Below, in pieces: positions 1-7,773 of a stretch of DNA of 64,000 nucleotides (position 1 is the first letter of the stretch; each line of letters opens with the position of its first letter). The position numbers were made by a program, and so were the translations under genes. The DNA comes from CAVVYV01 sp963818205. GTDB taxonomy: Bacteria; Actinomycetota; Thermoleophilia; Solirubrobacterales; 70-9. The stretch lies in the NCBI GenBank assembly GCA_963818205.1, contig CAWFRG010000013.1:248001-312000 (forward strand), written 5' to 3'. A model generated the notes under the pieces. It saw only the letters and a list, made by a program, of their open reading frames with translations. It had not been told where the DNA came from and did not search any database.

Positions 1-1040
1 CTCGCAGGCCTCGCGGGCCTTCTCCACCAGCTCGGGATCGAAGGAGATCGGCTCTATCCGCCAGACAGGCTCCTCGCCCAGCTCGCAGCGGCGCTCCTCG
101 GCGGACGACGCGAGCGCCCCCCGCACTTCCTCCAACATCTGCGCCAGCGGCTCCCGATCGGGGTGGCGCAGGTCGACAACCATCTCCGCTGTACCGGGAA
201 TGACGGTCGGTGTCCCCGGCTCTAGCTCGAGGACCCCGACGGTGCCGACGCCGCCCCCCTCGACCGCGATCGCCTCAACCTGCAGGGCGGCTGCCGCCGC
301 CGCCAGGCCGGCGTCCCGCCGGGCCCCCATCGGCGTGGTGCCGGCGTGCGAGGCACGCCCTGAGATCCGGAAGCGGTGCCGCTCCACTCCGGTGCAGCCG
401 CTGACGGCGGCGGTGGCGATCCCCTTCAACTCGAGCACCGGGCCCTGCTCGATGTGAAGCTCGAGATAGGAGCCGATCCGCTCGAGCCTCGATCGGGCCT
501 CGGTCACCCGGCCCAGCTCGATCCCGTTCTCGGCCAGGACTTCCGCCGCGGTCAGGCCCGTCAGCGTCCTCGGCGCCCGCCAGCTCCTCGGGGTCGAAGG
601 TGCCGGACGCGGCCGAGCTGCCGAAAAGGCTGCGCCCGAAGCGGGCCCCTTCCTCGTCTGCCCAGTCGACCAGCGCGAGGGTGCGAGGCGGCCGGTCGCC
701 GGCGATTGCCCAGGCCCGGAGGACGCCGAGCGCCGGCCATCACCCCGAGCGCGCCGTCCAGCCAGCCGCCCTCCGGGACCGAGTCCAGGTGGGAGCCGAG
801 CGCCAGGGCCGGCTCCCGCTCGCCGGGTAGATACGTCCAGAGGTTGCCGGCCTCGTCGCGCTCGGGCTCGAGATCGATCTCGGCGAGGAGCTCGCCGAGG
901 AGCTCCCGGGCCGCCCGCCACTCCTCCCCCCAGCAGAGCCGCCGGGCGCCCCCGGGGCCGCCGGTGCGGGCGTCGAGCTCGCGGAGATCGGCGATCACCC
1001 GCGCCGGGTCGATCGCGGGCGCCTCGGCGACGCCGCTCAT
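1..1040 (-). CDS. M20-family N-carbamoyl-L-amino acid hydrolase / allantoate amidohydrolase-like (3' end outside window, frameshifted)
   Basis: A zinc-dependent amidase of the M20 (HyuC/AllC) type, which hydrolyses a carbamoyl or ureido group from a small nitrogen compound. The first half shows the metal-site motif ALGSHLDSVPEGG followed by WLDGALGVMA. After a frame break near 735 the family continues with LALVDWADEEGARFGRS; a second break lies near 560. The distal part keeps YLELHIEQGPVLE and the dimerisation-domain motif GRASHAGTTPMGARRDA. The protein runs off the left edge, so its C-terminus is unseen. Its ATG overlaps the stop of the upstream deiminase-like gene (ATGA), placing it third in an operon after a basic amino acid decarboxylase. 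In that setting N-carbamoylputrescine is a plausible substrate, but this is inference; allantoate or carbamoyl-amino acids are alternatives. The breaks look like sequencing indels because both sides stay conserved. Confidence 0.8.
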
Positions 1041-1916
1041 CCGAGCCGCTCGCGGCGCAGCGCCTGGGCGAGGCAGTGGGCGCCCCCGCCGCCGAGGGTG
1101 AACATCGAGAGGTCCGGGTCGTGGACCGTGAGGCCGCGCGCCCGCATCGCGTCGTTCAGCTCCGCCGCCCCGGCGGCGGAGAGCACCCGGTCGCCGCCGA
1201 GCGAGATCGCGTTGACGCCGAGCCTGAACGCCTCATCCGCCGAGACCTCGATGATCTCGAACCCCTTGTCACGAAGCCACCTCACGGCGCCGCTGGGGAG
1301 CACCTCGGTGCAGACCGCGGCCAGCTTCTCCGCCAGCACCGAGACGAGCACGTCGATGTGGACGAAGCGGTCCGGAATTGGCTGCAGCCGCGCCTCCCAG
1401 CCATCCTCCTCGAACCAGTCGGCGAGCTGGCGGGCCGCCGGCTCCAGGGTGCGGCTCTCGCCGAAGCCGATCAGGACGGTGCCGGGCTCGACGATCATCA
1501 CGTCGCCGCCTTCCAGCGAGCGCGGCGGTGATCATCCCGCGGATCGCGATCCCGCGGCCGGCGTAGAAGCGGATCGCGGCCGCGTACTCGCCGCGTCGCC
1601 ACCACTGGTTGAGCTGGGTGATCACCGGTCCCGTTCGGGCCCATGGCGCTCGAGTCGCGGGTGAAGACCTGGTAGGCGAGCGCCGGGTCGGGCTCGAGGT
1701 AGTGGCAGCGCACCCCGCGTCTGCTCGTAGACGGCGATCATCTCGCGCGTGCTGGGCGTGGGCCGCGGCCGGCTCGAAGCGCGCTCCGGACTCGAGGGTC
1801 GCGCGCGAGATCGCGCTGGTGGGGAGCCAGCTGAAGTTGTCCGGCTTGCACAGCAGCACGTCGAGCAGCCGCCCGTGCTCGGAATCGACTCCCCAGGCCG
1901 GCTCCGCCGGGTTCAC
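1037..1916 (-). CDS. Guanidine-modifying enzyme, DDAH/arginine deiminase/amidinotransferase superfamily (frameshifted)
   Basis: A pentein-fold enzyme that attacks guanidino carbon with a catalytic cysteine. The superfamily signatures appear in order although spread over frames: QVFTRDSSAMG, the substrate-binding EGGDVMIVEPG, the catalytic histidine region DRFVHIDVLVS, and the C-terminal nucleophile MFTLGGGGAHCLAQ. Frame breaks lie near 1740, 1650 and 1510. Total length, about 290 residues, fits the DDAH/deiminase family. It overlaps the decarboxylase upstream and the M20 hydrolase downstream by ATGA junctions, so all three should be co-translated. The decarboxylase context suggests agmatine or arginine as substrate (deimination to N-carbamoylputrescine or citrulline), but true agmatine deiminases form a separate branch, so specificity cannot be set from sequence alone. 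Confidence 0.75.
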
Positions 1917-3409
1917 TCGCGCACCACCCGGATCGTTCGCAGGGACCGGTCGCTGGCTCCCCGGACGAGGCCGCCGTGGGCGAGGGAGTCGGCGATGTAG
2001 GCGAGGGTGGGGGCGGTGAGGCGCTCCCCGGGAAGCACGTTGGGGACACCGGGCGGGTATGCGGCCAGCGACTCGGCGGCGATTCTCCCCTCGGCTCGCT
2101 CGAAGGGGACGACCTCCTGGGCGCCGAGGAAGGCGTCGCGCGGTGCAAGCTCCAACGGGCCCCAGGGCGGCGGCTCGGCGAAGGCGCCGCGCTCGGCGAC
2201 GTCGGCCGGCACTATCGCCTCGGCTGCGTGCCGGAGGCCCTCGACCAGCCTCTCCGCCGCCGCCGCGGCCCTCTCGGGGAGCCCGAAAACGGCGACGACC
2301 ACATTCTCGGAGAAGAGCTCGAGGACGATGTCGTCGCGCTCGCGCATCAGCTGGGCGATCCTATGCCCGGTCGCGCCGGTGCCGCGGACGTCGATCGAGA
2401 GCCGCAGCGGGTCCCAGCCGGCGACGCTGTCGCGGCCGGCGAGCCGCTCGTCGAGGACGTCGAGGCCGGGGATCTCGCGGATCCGCTCCCGAGTCCTCGC
2501 CAGGGTCTCGATTGTCTCCGAGAGCAGCTCCTGGCCTCTGATGGCGGCGAAGCGCCGGGCTGCGTCCAGCGAGGCGGTCAGCAGAGCGTTGGGGCTGGTC
2601 GACTCGATCAGGGTGACGGAGCGGTCGACGATCGCCTCGTCGATTCGCTCCGTGTCCCCGAGGTGGAGGATCGCCGTCTGGGTGAGGCTGCCGACGATCT
2701 TGTGGGTGCTGGAGAGCACCAGGTCGGCGCCCTCGCGCAGCGCGCCGGCCGGAAGCTGGTCGTGGAAGTAGAGGTGGGCGCCCCAGGCCTCGTCCACGGC
2801 AAGCGGGATGCCGCGCGCATGGGCGACCTCCGCCAGCTCCCCCACCCGGGCGACCGCTCCGAAGTAGGTGGGAGAGACGATCATCGCCGCGACCGCCTCT
2901 GGCGCCCGATCCAGGGCCGCTTCGAGAGCCTCGGCGGTGACGCAGTGCGCGATCCCCAGCTCCGCGTCGATCTCGGGCTGGACGAAGCTGGGACGGAGCC
3001 CCGAGAGGACGAAGCCGTCGATGGTCGAGGAGTGGACGTTCCGCTGCACCACGACGTTGCCCCTGTCGGGAGGACCGGCCCGGGTCTCCTTGCTGGCGTG
3101 GGCGAAGGTCATGCATGTCGCGTGGTTTCCGCCCGAGGCGCCGTTGACCAGGAACCAGCTGCGCCGGGCGCCCCATGCGTCCGCGGCGAGCTCCTGGGCG
3201 CGTTGGAAGGGGGTCGGAGCGGGTCCGATGTCGATCCCCTCGATCCCGGGCGGAACGTCGTGCAGTATCGCCGCGGCGCCGAGCGCCTCGATCAGCCCCG
3301 GATCGGCATCCGTCCCCTTGTGGCCAGGGACGTGCAGGCGGCCCGGCTCCCGGGCGACGTAGGCGACGACCGCGTCGAGGTAGGGGGTTTCGTGCTGGTC
3401 GGCCATCAC
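1913..3409 (-). CDS. PLP-dependent Orn/Lys/Arg decarboxylase family protein
   Basis: Fold-type I PLP decarboxylase acting on a basic amino acid (arginine to agmatine, lysine to cadaverine or ornithine to putrescine). The N-terminus carries the family motif LHVPGHKG near residue 24; NGASGGNHA and NVHSSTIDG follow. PLP is held by DEAWGAHLYF and the Schiff-base lysine sits in SSTHKIVGSLTQTA. A C-terminal small domain ends near residue 498, the length of the compact bacterial and Bacillus SpeA-like members, without the wing domain of large inducible enzymes. It is first gene of the operon, with no gene upstream for 460 bases, and overlaps the guanidine-modifying gene by ATGA. The downstream deiminase and carbamoyl hydrolase favour arginine as substrate. 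Two consecutive ATG codons are possible starts. Confidence 0.87.
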   Translation of the reverse strand: MMADQHETPYLDAVVAYVAREPGRLHVPGHKGTDADPGLIEALGAAAILHDVPPGIEGIDIGPAPTPFQRAQELAADAWGARRSWFLVNGASGGNHATCMTFAHASKETRAGPPDRGNVVVQRNVHSSTIDGFVLSGLRPSFVQPEIDAELGIAHCVTAEALEAALDRAPEAVAAMIVSPTYFGAVARVGELAEVAHARGIPLAVDEAWGAHLYFHDQLPAGALREGADLVLSSTHKIVGSLTQTAILHLGDTERIDEAIVDRSVTLIESTSPNALLTASLDAARRFAAIRGQELLSETIETLARTRERIREIPGLDVLDERLAGRDSVAGWDPLRLSIDVRGTGATGHRIAQLMRERDDIVLELFSENVVVAVFGLPERAAAAAERLVEGLRHAAEAIVPADVAERGAFAEPPPWGPLELAPRDAFLGAQEVVPFERAEGRIAAESLAAYPPGVPNVLPGERLTAPTLAYIADSLAHGGLVRGASDRSLRTIRVVRE

Positions 3410-3869
3410 GCGGGCGAGTCTATGGAGCCGCTCCCGCGATCAGATCGTGGCACCCGAGGCTAGCCATCGATGCCGTTTTGAGGATGGCGGGGAAGGACGA
3501 CCAGGGGGAGAAGGAAACCGGCCGCCCTTACCGCCCGCCTGCGCCGAGGCTAAGCCCGGCGGAGACGAGGCGATTTATGTGGGCGGGCGCCAGAGTAGGG
3601 GGTCTCCGAACGCCCGCCCGCTGCCTCGACTCAAGTCGGGCTTACCCCTCTGTGCCTGGCGCTAAACGCGCATTCGTCAGCATTTCTTGTCCAGGGATTA
3701 CGTTGCAGTTGCGCTTTGTGTCGCTGGAGCGAGTCGGGTCCGCTCGCCGTCAGCGGTGGCCTTTGTCAGCTTGGCGCTGGGGTGGGCCGGGTCGCAAGGG
3801 AAGCTATTGTGCGGGTGGCTGCAGGCGGAAGAGTAGGTTCGCAGGCGGGCCGCAAGGGGCAAATCTCCC
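3410..3869. other. Intergenic region between divergent decarboxylase operon and sigma factor gene
   Basis: A 460-base gap between divergent genes that must hold promoters for both. No convincing SigB-type promoter (GTTT with GGGTAT spacing) was found. Around 3541-3590 lies a GC-rich stretch resembling part of the dispersed repeat described elsewhere in this window (an AAGCCCGG core followed by GGCGATTTATGTGGG). Nothing in it looks coding. Confidence 0.5.
3541..3590 (+). repeat. Diverged copy of dispersed intergenic repeat (module 1)
   Basis: The segment carries GCTAAGCCCGGCGGAGACGA and then GGCGATTTATGTGGGCGG. This parallels the 24.79 kb copy (GGCGAAGCCCGGAGCGACTT, then ATGTGGGGCGG). Similarity is partial, so this is a tentative family member. 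Confidence 0.4.
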
Positions 3870-4682
3870 ATGGACGAACCTGTCTCGACCGCAGACCAGA
3901 GTTTTGGACCTCCCTCACCCGGCCCGGGTGAGCAGCTCGCCGACGAGCGGGAGCTGCTGCGGCGATTCGCCAGAGAGAGCTCGCCGACCGTTCGGGAGGA
4001 GCTGGTGGACCGGTTCATGCCGCTCGCCCGGCGCCTCGCGGCTCGGTACGCGGGAGGGGCGGAGCCATTCGACGACCTGGTCCAGGTTGCGAGCGTCGGC
4101 CTGGTCAAGGCGATAGACCGCTTCGACCCCGAGCGCGGCACCGCCTTCTCGACCTTCGCCGTCCCCACCATTCTCGGCGAGCTCAAGCGCCACTTCCGCG
4201 ACCGGGGCTGGTCCGTGCACGTGCCCCGCGACGTCCAGGAGCGGATCCTCCGAGTCGAGCGGGCGACCGCCGAGCTGCCGGCCAAGCTTGGGCACGCGCC
4301 GACTGTGCGCGATATCGCCCAGCGGATCGAGGCCTCCGAGGAGGAGGTGCTGGAGGCGATGCATGCCTCCCAGGGGCATCATGCGGTGTCCCTCGATGCG
4401 GCCTCCACCGTCGGCGACGGAGACGAGCCGACGCCGCTGGGAGACCGGATCGGCGAGGTGGACCCGGCCTTCAACACGGTCGAGTACGGGGCCGCGATCG
4501 CGCCGGTGCTACAGGAGATCTCCGAGCGCGACCGCCGAGTCCTTCATCTGCGCTTCGTCGAGGACATGACCCAGAGCGAGATCGCCGAGCAGGTCGGCGT
4601 CTCCCAGATGCACGTCTCCCGGATCCTCCGTGCCGCCGTCGACCGCTTGCGCCGCGAGGTTCCGGAGGGCGAGGGCGACTAG
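3870..4682 (+). CDS. RNA polymerase sigma factor, SigB/SigF/SigG subfamily (group 3)
   Basis: A 270-residue alternative sigma factor that directs RNA polymerase to stress or developmental promoters. Region 2 covers about residues 45-115, with the -10 recognition and core-binding segment DDLVQVASVGLVKAIDRFD and AFSTFAVPTILGELKRHFRD, diagnostic of the SigB/F branch. Region 3 (about 125-190) contains PTVRDIAQRIEASEEEV. Region 4 ends the protein with the -35 helix-turn-helix TQSEIAEQVGVSQMHVSRIL. RsbW- and RsbV-like genes lie convergently just downstream, so partner switching is likely: the ATPase-like protein would hold the sigma factor until the STAS protein, dephosphorylated, releases it. The two sides are not co-transcribed, unlike the usual rsbV-rsbW-sigB order. 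Confidence 0.9.
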   Translation: MDEPVSTADQSFGPPSPGPGEQLADERELLRRFARESSPTVREELVDRFMPLARRLAARYAGGAEPFDDLVQVASVGLVKAIDRFDPERGTAFSTFAVPTILGELKRHFRDRGWSVHVPRDVQERILRVERATAELPAKLGHAPTVRDIAQRIEASEEEVLEAMHASQGHHAVSLDAASTVGDGDEPTPLGDRIGEVDPAFNTVEYGAAIAPVLQEISERDRRVLHLRFVEDMTQSEIAEQVGVSQMHVSRILRAAVDRLRREVPEGEGD

Positions 4683-4684
4683 CC

Positions 4685-4741
4685 GATGCGAGGGCGCTCC
4701 GCTGATTCGAGGCGCTCCCCCCGGGAGCGACCCGGTTGATG
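4685..4741 (+). repeat. Dispersed intergenic hairpin repeat, copy between convergent sigma and anti-sigma genes
   Basis: Begins with GATGCGAGGGCGCTC (4685-4699) and ends with GAGCGACCCGGTTGATG (4725-4741). The 14-mer ATGCGAGGGCGCTC recurs exactly at 33181 and 58676, and the right-hand word recurs with one change at 33210. GGGCGCTC and GAGCGACCC can pair with a bulge, giving a stem-loop that could also serve as the shared terminator for the converging genes. Confidence 0.65.
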
Positions 4742-4764
4742 TTGGAGGAGCGAGCCGTTTCAGG

Positions 4765-5583
4765 CTAGGTCGCGATCTCGAAGACCAGGAACTCGGCGGA
4801 GCTCCCGTCGGAGGCGACGCCCTTGGTCACCTCCATCGAGCGGGCGAGCTTCCGAAGCGAGCCGCCCCCGGGAAGCTCCATCTGCGCCAGGATCCGCTCT
4901 CCCCCGCCCTCGATCAGGGGCCCCACCCGGACGCCGAGGGTGCCCTCGGCGTCATTGATCGAGAGGCCAACCTGACCATCGCTGAAGTCGGCGGGCGCGT
5001 GGGAGGAGACCGCGTCGCCGAGCAGCATGCTGTCGGCGAGCCGGTCGACCGAGAGATCGGCCCGCGAGCCCATCACCCCGAGCACCCGGGCGAGAACCGG
5101 CCGCACCGCCGCACCCGGAGTGAGCTCCATCGAAAGGGCCTCCTCGAGTCGCTCGGTCCCGGGAGTGCCGTTGTCGCGACCGACCGGGGGTGTGTAGCCG
5201 AAACGGATCGTGGTCCGGGTTCCCTCCCCGGCACCGCCGCTGATCTCGAAGCTGTCGGAGAGCGAGGCGATCAGCGGAAGCCCGAGGCCGAGGGAGGCGT
5301 CGCCGGCGGGGTTCGGCCGCGGCTCGAAGCCGCGCCCGCGATCGGCGACGATCACCGCGATCTCACCCTCACCGGCCTCCGCCGTGACCTCGAGCGGACC
5401 GGGGCCCTCGTCATAGGCATGAATGACGACGTTGTTGCAGGCCTCGGTGACCACCGTCTTCAGATCGTCGATCCGCTGCTCGGGTAGGCCGATCGCCTCG
5501 CCGAGCCCGGCGACGGCCTGACGGACGACGAGCACGTTCTCGGCCTTCGCGGGGAGGAGGAGATGAAGGTCGGGGGAGCTCAT
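4765..5583 (-). CDS. RsbW-like ATP-binding anti-sigma regulator with extra C-terminal domain
   Basis: The N-terminal half (about residues 1-135) is a GHKL/HATPase_c domain of the RsbW/SpoIIAB serine-kinase type: N-box TEACNNVVIHAY, G1-box VADRGRGFEP and G2-region LGLGLPLIASLSD. Such proteins bind a sigma factor and phosphorylate a STAS antagonist. The remaining 130 residues form a separate domain around LSVDRLADSMLLGDAV and GTLGVRVGPL, not part of classical RsbW (about 140-160 residues). It looks like a degenerate second ATPase-like unit without nucleotide motifs. The gene overlaps the STAS gene upstream by ATGA and converges on the sigma gene 80 bases away, supporting a partner-switching role. 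No membrane segment is seen. Confidence 0.78.
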   Translation of the reverse strand: MSSPDLHLLLPAKAENVLVVRQAVAGLGEAIGLPEQRIDDLKTVVTEACNNVVIHAYDEGPGPLEVTAEAGEGEIAVIVADRGRGFEPRPNPAGDASLGLGLPLIASLSDSFEISGGAGEGTRTTIRFGYTPPVGRDNGTPGTERLEEALSMELTPGAAVRPVLARVLGVMGSRADLSVDRLADSMLLGDAVSSHAPADFSDGQVGLSINDAEGTLGVRVGPLIEGGGERILAQMELPGGGSLRKLARSMEVTKGVASDGSSAEFLVFEIAT

Positions 5584-5990
5584 GCGGGACTCTTTCCGGA
5601 CGAGTTGGTTAGCGCCGCCGTCGCGGCCGCCTCGCGGCTCTCGTGCACCGGGAGCTCGCCGCGCAGGCCGGTGATCGCGAGAACGCGTCCCACCGGGTCC
5701 CCCCCGTTCGCCTGGCTGACCGCGAAGCCGAGGTGGTCCGCCTCGGCGCGCCGCCTGGCGTCGAGGATCACCCCGAGGATGGAGGAGTCGATGAAGGTCG
5801 CCGGGGAGAGGTCGACGACGATCGGAACACCCTCGGCGATCAATCCGTCGAGCCGTTGACGCAGCAGCGGCGCCGTGCTCAGGTCATGCTCTCCCTTGAT
5901 TGCAAGGAACGCCAATCCGGCATCCGTTCGCTCGAGCGCGATCTCCCCGGTTCGCACACTTCCGGGATACCGTGATCGGAGGCCACTCAA
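5580..5990 (-). CDS. STAS-domain anti-sigma factor antagonist (RsbV/SpoIIAA-like)
   Basis: A single STAS domain of about 110 residues. The segment IVVDLSPATFIDSSILGVIL contains the DSS site phosphorylated by RsbW-type kinases in this family, so the protein is expected to bind the neighbouring ATPase-like protein when unphosphorylated and free the sigma factor. The assigned TTG start overlaps the stop of the permease gene upstream (TTGA), but an AGGAGGT lies only one base before it. An in-frame GTG at 5957 preceded by GGGAA is an alternative and would remove about eleven residues upstream of the STAS fold. Coupling to a polyamine permease gene is unusual for a stress regulator. Confidence 0.82.
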   Translation of the reverse strand: MSGLRSRYPGSVRTGEIALERTDAGLAFLAIKGEHDLSTAPLLRQRLDGLIAEGVPIVVDLSPATFIDSSILGVILDARRRAEADHLGFAVSQANGGDPVGRVLAITGLRGELPVHESREAAATAALTNSSGKSPA

Positions 5991-6862
5991 ACCTCCTGCA
6001 ACGGGCGCACGGAAGCCAGCTGCTCGGCGCGGCGCTGCTGCCAGAGCACCAGCATGATCGCGATCACGGTGACCGCGAACAGCATCGTCGCCAGGACGTT
6101 GACCTGGACGGGGATCCCGCGCAGCTGGGCGCCGAAGATGTAGAGCGGGAAGGTGACTGTGGTCCCCGAGTTGAAGTTCGAGATCACGAAGTCGTCGATC
6201 GAGAGGGCGAAGGCGAGCAGCGCGGCGGCGACGATCCCGGGAGCGAGCAGGGGCAAGGTGACCAACCGGAAGGTGGTGAGCGGCGTCGCACCGAGGTCGG
6301 CGGCCGCCTCCTCGATGCTGCGGTCGAAGCCGATCAATCGCGAGCGCACGACGATGACGACGAAGCTGATCGAGAACATCACGTGGGCGATGAACAGCGT
6401 CTGGAAGCCGAGGTTGAGGTTGTAGGTGATGAACAGCGAGAGCAGCGCGGCGCCGATCACGATCTCCGGTGTCGCCAGCGGCAGCACGATCAGCAGGTTG
6501 GTCGCCCGCCTGCCGAAGAACTGATAGCGGACGAGCGCCATCGCCATCAGGGTGCCGATCGCGGTGGAGGCGATCGTCGAGAGCGCGGCGAGCTCGAGGC
6601 TGGTGATCATCGAGTCGTTCACCGCCTCGACCGCAAAGGCATCGCTCCAGTTCTCCAGGGTGAAGCCGCTGAAGGTGAAGTCGAGCTCCCCCTGAGGGTT
6701 GCCGGCGTCGAAGGAGAAGAGGACGATCACCAGGATCGGCACCAGCATGTAGAGGACCGCGAGCCCCGCGAAGATCATCAGGGCGTTGCGCCGCAGCCAG
6801 CCCCAGGCGGCCGCCAAGGGGGACCTCGTCGCACGGCGCGCCGTGATCGTGCCGGCTTCCAT
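5987..6862 (-). CDS. potC: Polyamine ABC transporter permease, PotC-type
   Basis: Inner-membrane subunit of a spermidine/putrescine-type importer. It has an N-terminal hydrophobic segment (ALMIFAGLAVLYMLVPILVIV) and about six membrane helices. The EAA loop that docks on the ATPase reads EEAADLGATPLTTFRLVTLP, with the following LLAPGIVAAALLAFALSIDDF typical of PotC. Length, 291 residues, is slightly longer than E. coli PotC because of a basic N-terminal tail. It follows potB without a gap (stop and ATG abut) and overlaps the STAS gene downstream. Substrate preference cannot be read from the permease; the neighbourhood indicates polyamines. Confidence 0.88.
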   Translation of the reverse strand: MEAGTITARRATRSPLAAAWGWLRRNALMIFAGLAVLYMLVPILVIVLFSFDAGNPQGELDFTFSGFTLENWSDAFAVEAVNDSMITSLELAALSTIASTAIGTLMAMALVRYQFFGRRATNLLIVLPLATPEIVIGAALLSLFITYNLNLGFQTLFIAHVMFSISFVVIVVRSRLIGFDRSIEEAAADLGATPLTTFRLVTLPLLAPGIVAAALLAFALSIDDFVISNFNSGTTVTFPLYIFGAQLRGIPVQVNVLATMLFAVTVIAIMLVLWQQRRAEQLASVRPLQEV

Positions 6863-7729
6863 CTAGCGCCGCTCCTCCTCCTCGCCCATGAACGCGCCCG
6901 TCCCGGCCACCCGCAGATAGACGAGGACCACGGCGAGGATCGCCGCCATCATCAGGAATGACAGCGCCGCCGCCTCAGGGTAGTTGCGCTGCTCGAGGTA
7001 GAGGGACTGGATCACGTTGCCGATCATCGAGGTGCCGGTGCCTCCGAGGATCTCGGCGTTGACGTAGTCGCCGACCGCCGGGATGAAGGTGAGCAGAACC
7101 CCGGCGACGATTCCGGGCATGGTGATCGGCAGGGTCACCCGAAGGAAGGTCTGGGTGGCGGAGGCATAGAGATCCTTGCCGGCCTCGATCAGGCTGGTGT
7201 CGATTCGCTCGAGGCTGGCGTAGATCGGCAGGATCATGAACGGGAGGAAGTTGTAGGTGAGGCCGGCGATCACCGCCCCGCCGGTGGCGAGTACGCGGCC
7301 GTCCTCGGGCACCAGCTGCATGAACTGGAGGACGTCCACGATCGGGCTCTGGTCCGCGAGGATCGTCTTCCAGGCGATCGTCCGGATCAGGTAGGTGGTG
7401 AAGAACGGGGCGATCACCGCGAACAGCAGCAGCAGCTTCCAGCGGCCCGCCCGCAGCGCGATCGCGTAGGCGAGCGGGTAGGCGATCAGGAGGGCGATCA
7501 GGGTGGCCGTGCCCGCGTAGATGAACGAGCGCACCAGCTGGTCGGTGTTGCCCGAGAGCGAATCGCTGAAGTTCGAGACCTCGAACCCGGACTGGAACCC
7601 CTCGGTGAAGGTCCCCGTGCGCAGCGCCAGCTCCCCCATGAAGTACATGGGGACGACGAAGAAGAGAGCGAGCCAGATCGCTCCCGGAAGCAGCAGCCAG
7701 TAGGGGATCAGGCGCCGGCGAAAGGTCAT
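6863..7729 (-). CDS. potB: Polyamine ABC transporter permease, PotB-type
   Basis: Permease partner of the PotC-type protein next to it. The ATG at 7729 is chosen because MTFRRRLIPYWLLLPGAIW is a normal basic start followed by the first membrane helix; longer readings upstream belong to the binding-protein gene. About six membrane helices are present. The EAA loop is EAGKDLYASATQTFLRVTLP and the PotB-typical stretch FIPAVGDYVNAEILGG follows. The family is usually 270-300 residues; this is 288. No frame break was detected. Confidence 0.88.
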   Translation of the reverse strand: MTFRRRLIPYWLLLPGAIWLALFFVVPMYFMGELALRTGTFTEGFQSGFEVSNFSDSLSGNTDQLVRSFIYAGTATLIALLIAYPLAYAIALRAGRWKLLLLFAVIAPFFTTYLIRTIAWKTILADQSPIVDVLQFMQLVPEDGRVLATGGAVIAGLTYNFLPFMILPIYASLERIDTSLIEAGKDLYASATQTFLRVTLPITMPGIVAGVLLTFIPAVGDYVNAEILGGTGTSMIGNVIQSLYLEQRNYPEAAALSFLMMAAILAVVLVYLRVAGTGAFMGEEEERR

Positions 7730-7773
7730 CGCGATCTCAATCGACTTCCTCTTCGCCGGCGCCGCCCCTTGGC

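Noticed and set aside
1976..3463. Long plus-strand open frame opposite the decarboxylase gene
   Set aside because: Antisense shadow of a conserved PLP enzyme; at this GC content open antisense frames are common, and its protein is low in hydrophobic residues with no family pattern.
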